Origin: an uncultured Muribaculaceae bacterium
Lineage (GTDB): Bacteria; Bacteroidota; Bacteroidia; Bacteroidales; Muribaculaceae
Length of the DNA: 64,000 nt
Assembly: GCA_910584055.1 (NCBI GenBank)
Contig: CAJTZS010000009.1
Span: 37,839-101,838 of the forward strand
Direction: 5' to 3'
Under the pieces are notes generated by a model. That model was not told the DNA's origin. It worked only from the letters and a program-made list of their open reading frames with translations, and did no database searches. This document shows positions 17,517-26,478 of the stretch, one piece after another (position 1 is the first letter of the stretch; every line of letters starts with the position of its first letter). Made by a program: the position numbers and the translations under genes.

Positions 17517-18809
17517 ATGAAACCGACAACCAAATTCCATAATAACATACTCAAAGAGAGCCGTAAACTCCGACCCGTCACAAAGGCGCAGGCAGAATGG
17601 GCGATAGTCGAATGTTTTGAACACTTTGCCTTCCGTGTTCAGAGTGGCAAGACCACCTGCATGGACTGCGGTCACACTTGGCACAGCGAGGAAACATCGG
17701 GCAAATGCGTATGCCCCCGATGTGGCAGGAAACTCACCCTTAAAACCACCCGAAAGCAAAAGGAGAGCGGTAAGATGTATTTCAATGTGCTTGGTATGCA
17801 CGGCAAATACCAGACTTTGCGGATGTTCGCCATATTCGCAAAAATGCACAAAGGCGAGAAAGCCGAATACAATATCTTTGAAATCGGTCAGTATTGGATA
17901 GCCCCAAACGGACAATGCGCTGTAATCGGACTCAGACGCAATACGGGCTACTATTTGGATTGTTTCGCATTCGGCTCTCCTATGGAGATAAGGAGCAATG
18001 ATGACGTGTTCGCAGACATAGCGGTAGATTGCCCGATGTATCCCAAAATGAAGATAATCCCCTCTCTGCGCATAGACGTTGTGGGCAACAAATTCTTCAA
18101 TATATCACCGGCAAGGTGCATAAGCCGTTTTCTCTCGCTGCCCCAACTTGAAACGCTGATGAAGAACGACACCGAAGAAACATTCCGATACTTTCTCCGC
18201 CACCCCTATGACTGCCGTATGTGCTGGGCATCGTACAAGGTAGCCAAACGCCACCATTACGAGATAAAGGATTTGGGGATATGGTGCGACTACATCAAAA
18301 TGCTCAGAACATTCAAGAAAGATGTTCACAGCCCCCACTACATCTGCCCCGATGACCTGCGACACGCCCACGATGTCTATTATAAAAAGGTTATGGCATT
18401 GGAGGAACGCAAGCGCAGGGAAGCTGAGATAAGGCGCAGGGAGGAACTGGCTCTCCAAGAGCAGGAAAGAAGGGATAGTTTTCTCAAACTCAAATCCAAG
18501 TTTTTCGGGCTTGTAATCTCCGATGGCGAAATTGAAGTGAAGGTGTTGGAAAGCATTGAGGAATTTATCGAGGAAGGTAATGTCCAGCATATATGCGTAG
18601 GAACCTCAATGTACTACAACAAGAAAGACTCCCTTATATTGTCGGCAAGGATTGACGGCAAGCGGATTGAAACCGTGGAGGTGTCACTTGAAACCCTTTC
18701 AGTGATACAATGCCGTGGAGCGTGCAACCAAAATACTGAATACCACGACCGAATTGTGGATTTGGTGAACTCCAACGCCCGACTAATCAAAGAGAGAATG
18801 ACCGCATAA
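17517..18809 (+). CDS. PcfJ-like protein with zinc ribbon
   Basis: The 430-residue protein has a four-cysteine zinc ribbon near residues 44-66 (CMDCGHTW then CPRCGRKL), a central alpha/beta region and a C-terminal helical part with a charged coiled-coil (EERKRREAEIRRREELALQ). The C-terminal part resembles the PcfJ-like family. Nucleic-acid binding through the ribbon is likely. It follows the pcfK-like gene, and together they are a common pair on Bacteroidales conjugative elements. Confidence 0.75.
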   Translation: MKPTTKFHNNILKESRKLRPVTKAQAEWAIVECFEHFAFRVQSGKTTCMDCGHTWHSEETSGKCVCPRCGRKLTLKTTRKQKESGKMYFNVLGMHGKYQTLRMFAIFAKMHKGEKAEYNIFEIGQYWIAPNGQCAVIGLRRNTGYYLDCFAFGSPMEIRSNDDVFADIAVDCPMYPKMKIIPSLRIDVVGNKFFNISPARCISRFLSLPQLETLMKNDTEETFRYFLRHPYDCRMCWASYKVAKRHHYEIKDLGIWCDYIKMLRTFKKDVHSPHYICPDDLRHAHDVYYKKVMALEERKRREAEIRRREELALQEQERRDSFLKLKSKFFGLVISDGEIEVKVLESIEEFIEEGNVQHICVGTSMYYNKKDSLILSARIDGKRIETVEVSLETLSVIQCRGACNQNTEYHDRIVDLVNSNARLIKERMTA

Positions 18810-18866
18810 ATGTTTAACCCGACTACCGGTTGAAATATATCGGTAGTCACTAAATCCCCCAAGATT

Positions 18867-19124
18867 ATGAACGTGACATTTGAACATACGACAGTCATTT
18901 ATGACAATGACATTGCCGAAGTGCTGATAGGTTTTGTGAACCATATCCTAATGGCTCACAACGAGGAAACTTTAAGGCGATTGGTAGCCGACTATGCCGA
19001 AAGAACTGATTTTGACAGATACTTTGTCTATGGCTACGGCAAACACCATTTTTGGCTGGCACAAAGGAAGATTTCTGACCCCGAAAAGATATTCAACTAC
19101 CGCATCTTGATTGTAAAATTCTAA
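18867..19124 (+). CDS. Small conserved-context protein of unknown function
   Basis: The 85-residue protein (MNVTFEHTTVIYDNDIAEVL...) is predicted to be mixed alpha/beta, with aromatic-rich segments (FDRYFVYGYGKHHFWLAQRK). No family was recognised. It lies between the PcfJ-like gene and the DUF3873 gene on the same strand. Confidence 0.6.
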   Translation: MNVTFEHTTVIYDNDIAEVLIGFVNHILMAHNEETLRRLVADYAERTDFDRYFVYGYGKHHFWLAQRKISDPEKIFNYRILIVKF

Positions 19125-19135
19125 AATTCAATTAT

Positions 19136-19348
19136 ATGGCAACGAAAATGACCGCCAACGGAGTAAGCACTACAATCACTCCCGGCACCGAGCAGTACGA
19201 GCGTTTTATGTCGGCTCACCGAGGTAAGCATACGCTTTTCTATCAATACGATTATCGTGCCCACGAGGGTACTCTATTCAGCACGGTAGCCAAGACATTG
19301 AAGGAATGTCGCAAGCGCCGTGATGAATGGCTTGCCCAAAAGAAATAA
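19136..19348 (+). CDS. DUF3873-family protein
   Basis: This 70-residue protein has the pattern I associate with DUF3873 in Bacteroides conjugative elements: NGVSTTITPGTEQYERF, then QYDYRAHEGTLFSTVAKTLKECRKRRDEW. The function is unknown. It is the last gene of the plus-strand run and is followed by a terminator that faces the minus-strand tra operon. Confidence 0.75.
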   Translation: MATKMTANGVSTTITPGTEQYERFMSAHRGKHTLFYQYDYRAHEGTLFSTVAKTLKECRKRRDEWLAQKK

Positions 19349-19374
19349 TTGACGTGCCATAGTCAATGTGAAAT

Positions 19375-19412
19375 GCTGGATGACCTCGTGATGAAGTCAC
19401 CCAGCCTTTTTC
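19375..19412 (+). terminator. Intrinsic terminator after the DUF3873 gene
   Basis: The stem GCTGGaTGAC pairs with GTCAcCCAGC and is followed by CTTTTT. A second GC-rich hairpin, GCCGCC-caaa-GGCGGC, follows near 19430 and may serve the convergent tra operon. Confidence 0.75.
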
Positions 19413-19474
19413 GCTCAAAATTTCGGCCGCCCAAAGGCGGCATTGGCGCATGGGGATTGCTTACACAATAGTCG

Positions 19475-19969
19475 CTATTTCAGGAATAAACATAAATATT
19501 CCGTAATCCTGCGTTGGTGCAGTTGCTTATGAAATTTGCCTTTGTAGCGACAGTGCGAAGTGTAGGACTGGTATATGTCACGGTTGCCCGATTTGAGTCG
19601 CCTGTAAACGCCGGATTTGTTGACGACACCGGGACCGCAGTTGTACGCCAGAACTCCGAGTAGCAACGCATCATCCGGTCTGAAATCGTCATAGAGGGCG
19701 ATGAACCTGCGGAGATCCCTGCGGAGCAGGGCATCCGCCTGTCTCTCGGTGAGCTGGACACCGCGTCTGAACGGCTCTCCCGGCTGCACCATATGTCCGT
19801 ATCCGACCGCCGGCCAGTGGCATGGGCGGTGGAGCGTCTCGAACTTCTTTATAATCAGCACGGCGCGTTCAAACGGAGGCAGGTCCATTATGCTTTTTCT
19901 CGCGTGAGCGGCGGGCGTTGCTGCCGCAAGGGTCAGCAACGCCACGAAGAACATCATCAGTTTTTTCAT
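19475..19969 (-). CDS. Conjugation-associated lysozyme (phage-type muramidase)
   Basis: The 164-residue protein has a signal peptide (about 1-23, ending AAHA). It is a GH24-like lysozyme with KKFETLHRPCHWPAVGYGHMV, which holds the expected Glu and a glycine-rich GYGH loop, then LLLGVLAYNCGPGVV. Exported to the periplasm, it would open peptidoglycan for the transfer apparatus. It overlaps traQ by 4 bases and is the last gene of the tra operon. Confidence 0.85.
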   Translation of the reverse strand: MKKLMMFFVALLTLAAATPAAHARKSIMDLPPFERAVLIIKKFETLHRPCHWPAVGYGHMVQPGEPFRRGVQLTERQADALLRRDLRRFIALYDDFRPDDALLLGVLAYNCGPGVVNKSGVYRRLKSGNRDIYQSYTSHCRYKGKFHKQLHQRRITEYLCLFLK

Positions 19970-20466
19970 CGTACAACCGGATTTACGGGTGTCACAATCG
20001 GGTCAACAATCTTCCCTCCGTCATCATCGCCGCTGTCTTTGCCGTTGAACTCGAAGGTCTGCTCCCACGGTGTCGAGCCAAAGTTATCTTCTACCACGAC
20101 GAGGAATTTGTGTGCGTCGGCTGATTTGGCGGTGTAGTTCATACGGAAGGTCTTGCTTTCGAGCAACACACGGTCATTGTTGACCAGTACCGGACCGTCG
20201 ACGAGTTTGAGCGTACCTTCTCCGTCATACTGGAAATAGCGGATTGTGTAGAGGGTGTTGGTGTAGTTGCCTTCGGGGATAATCTCGAAGCGCAGTTCCA
20301 CGGTCTGCCCGGCAGTGATTTTGTCACCGTAAGGCATGATCTCCACCGTGAAGGGATAGGACTGCTGCACATCGAGGTCGTCAGAGCATGATGTCAGGCT
20401 GCACACGGCAGCGATTACGAGGGTGATAATGGCGATAACACCGAATTTTTTATTGGATTTTTTCAT
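19966..20466 (-). CDS. traQ: Conjugative transfer lipoprotein TraQ (DUF3872)
   Basis: The 166-residue protein has a signal peptide with lipobox LTSC followed by acidic residues SDDLD, a pattern seen in exported Bacteroidetes lipoproteins. The body is a beta-sandwich-like domain (QSYPFTVEIMPYGDKITAGQTVELRF). It matches the CTnDOT-type TraQ family (DUF3872). The exact role in the transfer apparatus is unknown. The neighbours are the lysozyme (overlapping) and traP. Confidence 0.85.
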   Translation of the reverse strand: MKKSNKKFGVIAIITLVIAAVCSLTSCSDDLDVQQSYPFTVEIMPYGDKITAGQTVELRFEIIPEGNYTNTLYTIRYFQYDGEGTLKLVDGPVLVNNDRVLLESKTFRMNYTAKSADAHKFLVVVEDNFGSTPWEQTFEFNGKDSGDDDGGKIVDPIVTPVNPVVR

Positions 20467-20478
20467 TTTCGTTGTTGT

Positions 20479-21345
20479 TTAGAGTTTTATTATTGTTGAT
20501 TTTTTCGGGTTGAGCGACATGAGGTAGCCGTTCAGATCCTTGTGGTTTGGGTAGAGAGCCGATTTGTCCATTACTCTGTCGCCAAATTCCCGATGAAGTC
20601 TGGCAAGGGCGTTTCGCCCCGCCTCGTCATTGTCGAGATAGCACAGTATCAGCGGATAAGCGGCGAGTGCCGGGATTGCCTTGCCGATGTTGGCTACCGA
20701 GTTGAGTACAACAGTATCGGTACCGTCATTGAATCCGAGGCGTTCAGCCGATAGAAAGTCTATAAAGCCTTCAAAGACGTTGCACCGGGGATTATCTTTA
20801 TTGACGTGGGTGATATGCTTTGGCGGATAACTTCCTTTGAAGAAGGCGTTTCGCAGCTCATAGCCGTGGGCATTGTTCTCGAAGCCTATGGCATAGTATG
20901 ATTTGCCATGCAGTTTGTAATCAACCTGTACGCAATAGCGCTGGGCGATGGCGGCAGGTATGCTACGGTTGGCGAGATAGCGTAGAAGTGACGGTGATAC
21001 CAGCTTTGACACCTGCACATCCTCGAATGTCGGTTCTTCCACGAATGGCAGCGGCTTATAAGGCTCTGCAACGGGCATATTCATCGTTTCGGCGATATAT
21101 TTTGCCTGCTCGATGAAGTCTGATTTACCGGAGAGTTGACCCGCAAGGGTGAAAATATCGCCGCCCTCACCCGTACCAAAATCGTACCATACACCCTTGC
21201 CGGGTCGTACATGGAATGACGGTCTGCGCTCGTTGCGGTACGGGGCATAATACCACAGACCCTTGCTGTCGCGCCCTGTCGGGTCATAGCCGAGATGGTG
21301 CAGGAAATCCACGAGGGATATTCCCTTTATAGCGTCTATATCCAT
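20479..21345 (-). CDS. traP: Conjugative element primase-like protein TraP
   Basis: The 288-residue protein has an N-terminal domain related to the DnaG zinc-binding domain (ISLVDFLHHLGYDPTGRDSKGLWYYAPYR, then VWYDFGTGEGGDIFTLAGQL), but without the usual zinc cysteines. A TOPRIM domain with FEGFIDFLSAERL and LCYLDNDEAGR follows. It is predicted to make primers for, or otherwise process, the transferred strand. The two genes upstream encode only the N-terminal domain type. Confidence 0.85.
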   Translation of the reverse strand: MDIDAIKGISLVDFLHHLGYDPTGRDSKGLWYYAPYRNERRPSFHVRPGKGVWYDFGTGEGGDIFTLAGQLSGKSDFIEQAKYIAETMNMPVAEPYKPLPFVEEPTFEDVQVSKLVSPSLLRYLANRSIPAAIAQRYCVQVDYKLHGKSYYAIGFENNAHGYELRNAFFKGSYPPKHITHVNKDNPRCNVFEGFIDFLSAERLGFNDGTDTVVLNSVANIGKAIPALAAYPLILCYLDNDEAGRNALARLHREFGDRVMDKSALYPNHKDLNGYLMSLNPKKSTIIKL

Positions 21346-21348
21346 AGG

Positions 21349-22218
21349 CTAAAAGCGCATTTTTCGTTTGGGTTTGGACTGCTGTACCTTGGGCAGTTCC
21401 GGTCGGGGCTGTTCTTTCGGAGGTTGCTTTGGCATACCCGGATCACTGATGGTGAAGCCTATCACCAGCACTTTGGCTCCCGGCCTTTCATGCCTGTCTG
21501 TGAACTCGCATGATTTGTATTGCTCTAGATTTTTCATCTTTGTTGATATGTGCTGTGTCAGTTCAGACCTGCTTTCTTTGCAGGTAATCTCAGCAGCAAG
21601 CCTGTAAATATCTCCGTAATATGAAAAGTCCTCGGTGTCATACCAATGGTTCTTTTCAGTGTCCACGACTGTCCTGATTGGTTCACTGGCAGCATAGGGA
21701 CAATCATACAACAGCAGTTTTCCCATACGTTTTAGAGGCTCAAAACCTATGGCTTTCATATAATCGGATATTGGCAGGTCGTTGATGTCAATCTTTCCAT
21801 TCGGTTTCGTCTGCTCAATCTTTTCTGTCTCGATTGGAGCGTCCTGTTTACTGACTGGCATGACAACCGTCATATCACACAATATCTCCCTTCCGTCGGA
21901 TGTCGCCCTATAGGTCTTGAAGTCTTTGAACCCTTTCATCTGCGTGGCGATATACAGGTTCAGTTCGTAGGGGTTGGCACTGTGGGTAAGCTCTCCTGCG
22001 AGGTCATAAATACCACCACAGCGATTTTCAGGCTTATTGATGTCATACCATCTGTTGTTCCCGGTGTCCACGATAATGTAAGTGTTATGGTATAATGAAT
22101 ACGGGGCTTTGTATGTCAGGAGGTTACCCTCCCTTTTCGTCGGCTCATGGCCGAGAGCTTTCATAAAATCCTCCAGCGGGAGATTTTTTATGTCGAGGTC
22201 TATAACAGTCATTCCCAT
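21349..22218 (-). CDS. Double degenerate primase-N-domain protein
   Basis: The 289-residue protein contains two copies of the TraP N-terminal domain. One runs from about 10-80 (LPLEDFMKALGHEPTKREGN, later NRWYD and GGIYDLAGEL), the other from about 140-210 (LPISDYMKAIGFEPLKRMGK, later NHWYD and GDIYRLAAEI). Neither has zinc-binding cysteines or a TOPRIM domain. The C-terminus is Pro-rich and ends KPKRKMRF, identical to the end of the next protein upstream. It is likely a TraP paralogue or accessory DNA-binding protein; the function is inferred only. Confidence 0.7.
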   Translation of the reverse strand: MGMTVIDLDIKNLPLEDFMKALGHEPTKREGNLLTYKAPYSLYHNTYIIVDTGNNRWYDINKPENRCGGIYDLAGELTHSANPYELNLYIATQMKGFKDFKTYRATSDGREILCDMTVVMPVSKQDAPIETEKIEQTKPNGKIDINDLPISDYMKAIGFEPLKRMGKLLLYDCPYAASEPIRTVVDTEKNHWYDTEDFSYYGDIYRLAAEITCKESRSELTQHISTKMKNLEQYKSCEFTDRHERPGAKVLVIGFTISDPGMPKQPPKEQPRPELPKVQQSKPKRKMRF

Positions 22219-22221
22219 AGG

Positions 22222-22671
22222 CTAAAATCTCATTTTTCTTTTAGGTTTGACATTTACTGATTTCTCCCGTGGTTTGACAACCATTTTGAGGAATTTTGAC
22301 AATGTACTGTCCTGCACACTGTTCCTTTGCGAAAGTTTCTGACGGTAATCGAATATCTCATGGGCTGTGATGTATTTCAGCCGGTCCGGATTGTCAATCC
22401 AAGTCAGCTCCAGAACCAGCATGTCAAGCGGTTGCCACGGAGTGAAATTTTTGTCGCACCACAGGTTCCGTTTAGTGTCTACAAGGCACGTCGGTTTGCC
22501 GGCTGTGTCATAGCCGTGGTTCACAGATTGCATTTCTATATTGTATGGAGCATTATATATCAGGATGTCGCCTTCTTTTTTTATTGGTTTTGCTCCAATC
22601 GCATCCATAAACTCCTTGATGCTGATTCTGTCGTTCTCAACATCTTTTAATATTTCTTCCAATGTGTTCAT
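22222..22671 (-). CDS. Single degenerate primase-N-domain protein
   Basis: The 149-residue protein has one copy of the same domain (IKEFMDAIGAKPIKKEGDIL, then LVDTKRNLWCD and LDMLVLEL). It ends with the tail KPKRKMRF shared with the next gene. It lies in tight operon order between traO (2-base gap) and the double-domain gene (3-base gap). The function is unknown; it probably arose by duplication of the TraP N-terminal domain. Confidence 0.68.
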   Translation of the reverse strand: MNTLEEILKDVENDRISIKEFMDAIGAKPIKKEGDILIYNAPYNIEMQSVNHGYDTAGKPTCLVDTKRNLWCDKNFTPWQPLDMLVLELTWIDNPDRLKYITAHEIFDYRQKLSQRNSVQDSTLSKFLKMVVKPREKSVNVKPKRKMRF

Positions 22672-22673
22672 AT

Positions 22674-23255
22674 TTATTCGATTATAAGTTTGACACCTAC
22701 ACCATACTGCGTATGGAAATGCCCCGTGGTGTTGCCGAACACAAACCGCTCTTTCACGTTGGCGGTCAGGGCGATTTTATCCGAGAGATAAAAATCAGCC
22801 TGCAATGTCAGCGCACCGCCGTAGATGAAGGCGTCGCCGTTATGGAGCGTAGAGCCGTCGGGCAGAGTTTTGTCGCCCCAGTTCACTGTTTCATAGCCAC
22901 CAAGAACCGATACACCGCCATATAGGTGGAATGTTTGCGAATAGTCGCTGGCAAGGTGGAGGTTGTAGCCGACCTCGCCTGTGAACTGCGCCACGGGGAT
23001 ACGACCTTTCTCGCCGTAGGGCTTGTTGGTCTGGAGATACTCGCCGCCGAAGCTCCATGTATTGGCGTTGCCCTTGAACACCGAGTAATAAACTCCGAAT
23101 GAATAACCACAGTCGCGGGATTTGCCGGTATAAAAACCGTCTGCCATGTCAGCCTTGATCTCAACCGCCGACATACCGGGGAGGCATCGCTGGGCCATTG
23201 CCTGCCCTGCGAACAGGGCAAGCATGGCAGCGATTATCATTATCGCTTTTTTCAT
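22674..23255 (-). CDS. traO: Conjugative transfer protein TraO
   Basis: The 193-residue protein has a signal peptide ending GQAMA. A beta-barrel or porin-like body has alternating aromatic strands (WSFGGEYLQTNKPYGEKGR, HLYGGVSVLGGYETV) and ends with FHTQYGVGVKLIIE, typical of an outer-membrane protein. It matches the Bacteroidetes TraO family and probably sits in the outer-membrane part of the transfer channel. It lies 4 bases after traN. Confidence 0.9.
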   Translation of the reverse strand: MKKAIMIIAAMLALFAGQAMAQRCLPGMSAVEIKADMADGFYTGKSRDCGYSFGVYYSVFKGNANTWSFGGEYLQTNKPYGEKGRIPVAQFTGEVGYNLHLASDYSQTFHLYGGVSVLGGYETVNWGDKTLPDGSTLHNGDAFIYGGALTLQADFYLSDKIALTANVKERFVFGNTTGHFHTQYGVGVKLIIE

Positions 23256-23259
23256 CTGA

Positions 23260-24270
23260 TTACTGTATTGAAAGTTCGTCGATTACGTTGGCTCTCACAA
23301 TATCCTCGTTCTCAACGACAAAGGACTGATGTCTGCCGCCTTCTTTCTCTGCGACCTCTATAACGAGCTGCTTGTCATCGGGGATAGTGAATTTCTCCAG
23401 AGCGAACACAGTGCGTTCCGATGATTTGCCGCGTACCACCACTACATAGTTCTGGGCGCGTAGCGGTTCAAGCACCTGTTCCTGCATGGCGGTTCGCTTT
23501 ATCACCTTTTTGTCAACTATCTTGAATGATACATAATCAATGTCGAAAGGAATGTTGGAGGTGTTCTTGATTTCGGTGTGAAAATACAGTAGTCCATTGT
23601 TGGCATAGATGGATTTCAACAGGAACTGCACACCAAATCGTTTTGAGCCTATATGCTTGATTTCACGCTTGTTCTGCTTGTGGATAGATTTCATAATCAG
23701 CTTGACAAGCATAGGACTCTCACTGCCGAGACGTTCAAGATAGATTTCCTGCGCATTGTTGGGGCGGTTCACCGCCTCACCGTCATGGATGAAGTCGGTC
23801 ATCTCGATATTGAGCAACAGCGGCTCTTTGGCGAATTTCACGTTGAACGAATAATATGATCCATCCTCGGTGATTACCGACAGGTTTGTTTCCTGCTTGA
23901 AGGATTTGAAGGCAGATTTGACACGCAGCACGTTCTTTGCTCCATCGGCGAGACCTGCCACGAGGTTCTCATTGCCCAAGTCGCAATAGACTATCTCGGA
24001 GGGAAAGATGATATGCGTCGTTTTCTCGAAACATACCTCCAGCGCATGGGGCGGGATCATGCGGTCAAATCCGACCTTTCGGGTAAGACCGCTGAACTTG
24101 TCTCCGTCGGTGTAGTTCTCGCCGTACACGTTCAAGTCATGTTCGGCTACTTGTTCAGTGTCAGACGACACAAGGTTATCGGTGTTTTTGACCGATTTTG
24201 TTCCGGCAAACGCCGGGGTCGCCATGCCGATAGCGGCGATGGCGGAAAGGATGATTGTTTTCAGTTTCAT
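23260..24270 (-). CDS. traN: Conjugative transfer protein TraN (DUF4138)
   Basis: The 336-residue protein has a signal peptide ending PAFA and a beta-rich VirB9-like body. Its segments CFEKTTHIIFPSEIVYCDLGNENLVAG and LSVITEDGSYYSFNVKF are typical of the family. It is expected to join TraM in the periplasm-spanning core of the type IV secretion channel. Spacing to traM is 36 bases. Confidence 0.9.
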   Translation of the reverse strand: MKLKTIILSAIAAIGMATPAFAGTKSVKNTDNLVSSDTEQVAEHDLNVYGENYTDGDKFSGLTRKVGFDRMIPPHALEVCFEKTTHIIFPSEIVYCDLGNENLVAGLADGAKNVLRVKSAFKSFKQETNLSVITEDGSYYSFNVKFAKEPLLLNIEMTDFIHDGEAVNRPNNAQEIYLERLGSESPMLVKLIMKSIHKQNKREIKHIGSKRFGVQFLLKSIYANNGLLYFHTEIKNTSNIPFDIDYVSFKIVDKKVIKRTAMQEQVLEPLRAQNYVVVVRGKSSERTVFALEKFTIPDDKQLVIEVAEKEGGRHQSFVVENEDIVRANVIDELSIQ

Positions 24271-24306
24271 TTTTTCTAATTGGATTTGTGGTTCTGTTTT
24301 TGAAAT

Positions 24307-25512
24307 TCAGTTTTGTTCGGGCTGGTAGAGCATCACACGGTATCCGGCCTTGAGGTGGACTTTTACGGTTCGCATTTTCTTGGTGAGATACTGCGACACT
24401 CCGTTTATCAATCCTCTGCCCACATCGGAGGCAATCTGCGCTCCCGTGTTGGTGGAGATATTGATTGAACTGCCCATAGTGCTGCCCATGTTGGCACCTA
24501 TCTCATGCAGGGCGTCGGACTCCATAGAGTTGGGAATGTTGATACCCTCCTGACCGTCGGAGTCATAGACCTGCAACTCCACATCGTAGATAGAGCCTTG
24601 ACACTCGATGGAGGTGATTTCAATCTCCAGCCTCTCACCCTGCACTCTTGCAGAGCCGACAATGGTGGTATTGCGTGGGATAAGGCGATTTCCCACCCAC
24701 ATAGGTTCAGTGGTTCTCAGCTTTACGCTTTCGCCATCAATCACGCTCTGATTTCCGGCGATAACTGCCGAAATAGTATTCCTATTCACCGTTTTTGTCG
24801 TGCCGACCGCAGTTGTCAGCCTTTGGGAATCGGTGGAGGCATTGAGAGAGAAAACCACATTGCGGTTGACCTGCGCCACGGGCTGAACATTCCTTTTGCC
24901 CTTTTCCTCCGCTTGGACTTGTGGCGGAGGATAATTGCCTCCATTGCCGTTGCCCATATATTGTGCCGCCAACTGATATGACCGCTCCAGCATAGCCATT
25001 TCGTTGGGCTGCTGTGATTGCTGTTGAGCAATAGCGTTTTGAGCCTCCAGCTCGGCTATTCTCTCATTCAGGGCATCCAATTCCACATTTTCAGCCGAAT
25101 AGTCCGGAACATAGAACTCCTGCAATGTAGCCTGTGCGTGACGGTAGGCATCCGCCGAGGTCTGAATCTGGTCGGGAGCGGAGTCGGTCACAACCGCCAC
25201 CGTGTCCAGTGCCGTGCTGACTGTATTGATGGTACTGTCACTACGGACTTTCTCCATCTGTGCTTCCTCCTGCTCGTATGCCGCAATCTTGGTCTTGGGC
25301 ATACCCTCGGTCGTTCCTTCGGGAATCTCCATGTTCGCTTTTCCGGCAACCGCGTTGTCTTCATCGCCGGGAGCGAATATCAGCCATAGGCATACGAGAA
25401 AAGAAAGACACAGCATCGTATAGACCACCAGTTTTTTAATCCGTTCCCTTTCAGCCGGGGTCTTTGAACCGAATATGTTATTGAGCCTCGTTTTCAGATT
25501 GGAAAGATTCAT
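24307..25512 (-). CDS. traM: Conjugative transfer protein TraM (VirB10-like)
   Basis: The 401-residue protein has an N-terminal cytoplasmic part, one membrane segment (about 29-47, VVYTMLCLSFLVCLWLIFA) and a periplasmic coiled-coil and linker. The C-terminal beta-barrel domain (SAVIAGNQSVIDGESVKLRT, NRLIPRNTTIVG) is typical of TraM/VirB10. It would bridge the inner and outer membranes. The start overlaps traL by 35 bases, which suggests translational coupling. Confidence 0.9.
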   Translation of the reverse strand: MNLSNLKTRLNNIFGSKTPAERERIKKLVVYTMLCLSFLVCLWLIFAPGDEDNAVAGKANMEIPEGTTEGMPKTKIAAYEQEEAQMEKVRSDSTINTVSTALDTVAVVTDSAPDQIQTSADAYRHAQATLQEFYVPDYSAENVELDALNERIAELEAQNAIAQQQSQQPNEMAMLERSYQLAAQYMGNGNGGNYPPPQVQAEEKGKRNVQPVAQVNRNVVFSLNASTDSQRLTTAVGTTKTVNRNTISAVIAGNQSVIDGESVKLRTTEPMWVGNRLIPRNTTIVGSARVQGERLEIEITSIECQGSIYDVELQVYDSDGQEGINIPNSMESDALHEIGANMGSTMGSSINISTNTGAQIASDVGRGLINGVSQYLTKKMRTVKVHLKAGYRVMLYQPEQN

Positions 25513-25828
25513 AGGCTTCCGTTTTGATTTTACTCGTTATCTCATATTCCGCCTCGGCTTCGGGGGAGATTTCCAAAGGCTCGATATGCTCTATCTCTAT
25601 CGCTTTCCGTGCCTGTCCCAGCCCGATTTTATAGCAGGCATGGCCGAAAACGAAGAAGGCGGTCAGCACAAACGCCGAGAGAAGAACGGTCACGACCGTC
25701 AGGCGTTGTCCGGGAGGAAGGTTCTCGCATCTGCTTTTTATGGCTGATTTGAGCCTTCCGACTGGCGACCTCAACACCTTATTATATAGTGCGGAGTCGC
25801 GGATTGTAAACTTGGGTTTCTTTTTCAT
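25478..25828 (-). CDS. traL: Conjugative transfer protein TraL (DUF3989)
   Basis: The 116-residue inner-membrane protein has a basic N-terminus, one membrane segment (about 44-68, TVVTVLLSAFVLTAFFVFGHA) and a charged C-terminal helix. The family and position match TraL/DUF3989. It overlaps traK by 4 bases and traM by 35 bases. Confidence 0.85.
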   Translation of the reverse strand: MKKKPKFTIRDSALYNKVLRSPVGRLKSAIKSRCENLPPGQRLTVVTVLLSAFVLTAFFVFGHACYKIGLGQARKAIEIEHIEPLEISPEAEAEYEITSKIKTEAYESFQSENEAQ

Positions 25829-26460
25829 TGGGATAAAGTTCTTTTGGTGGTTAATATGTCCTTGTTCTCCAGTATTGTCAGCCCCTCGATGATGAATCCG
25901 TTGGGATTGTCATCGGAGCGGTTGGTGTTGGATAGCCTGCAACTTGTTATAAGGGAGCGGTGTGTCACGTTGCTCTGACGGATTATCAGCTCACGGGCGT
26001 AAGTCCTGACCATATAAGGGTAATCGTCAAAGTCGCAGACGATGCTGTCAACCTGAAGGACTTGGTTGACGTTCCCGGCTATTATGCGGTTGTAGTATCC
26101 TTTCTCCACATAGTCCGAGTAGTAGTTGTAGGCGCTTTTGTCGGCCAGCGACATGGCTCGGTTGATGTTGTGCTCTATCGCCGACTTGTCGGGCGAGAGG
26201 GTGAAGAACAGTTCGTGGAAACGTCTGACGTGTTCACGGGCCTCCGCCGGGCGGTTCTGCTCCATGTCCTGCGAAAGAGCCAGCATGAGGCTCTTTCCGT
26301 TGTCGAGGACATAGATTTTTTCACGCTGCTTTTCGGCGAAGCTCAATGACAGCGCCACCGACCCGACAGCGATGAGGGCGCAGAGCGACACCATTACTAT
26401 TCCGAAAAGCCTGATCTGCCGGAACGAGGTTTCGATGTTTTTAAGAGATTTGAATTCCAT
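25825..26460 (-). CDS. traK: Conjugative transfer protein TraK (VirB8-like)
   Basis: The 211-residue protein has an N-terminal membrane anchor (about 18-40, LFGIVMVSLCALIAVGSVAL) and a VirB8-like periplasmic domain with NVNQVLQVDSIVCDFDDYPY. It is expected to act as an assembly factor of the type IV secretion machine. It is followed by traL with a 4-base overlap and preceded by traJ (18-base gap). Confidence 0.9.
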   Translation of the reverse strand: MEFKSLKNIETSFRQIRLFGIVMVSLCALIAVGSVALSLSFAEKQREKIYVLDNGKSLMLALSQDMEQNRPAEAREHVRRFHELFFTLSPDKSAIEHNINRAMSLADKSAYNYYSDYVEKGYYNRIIAGNVNQVLQVDSIVCDFDDYPYMVRTYARELIIRQSNVTHRSLITSCRLSNTNRSDDNPNGFIIEGLTILENKDILTTKRTLSQ

Positions 26461-26478
26461 TTTAATGTCATTAGAATT

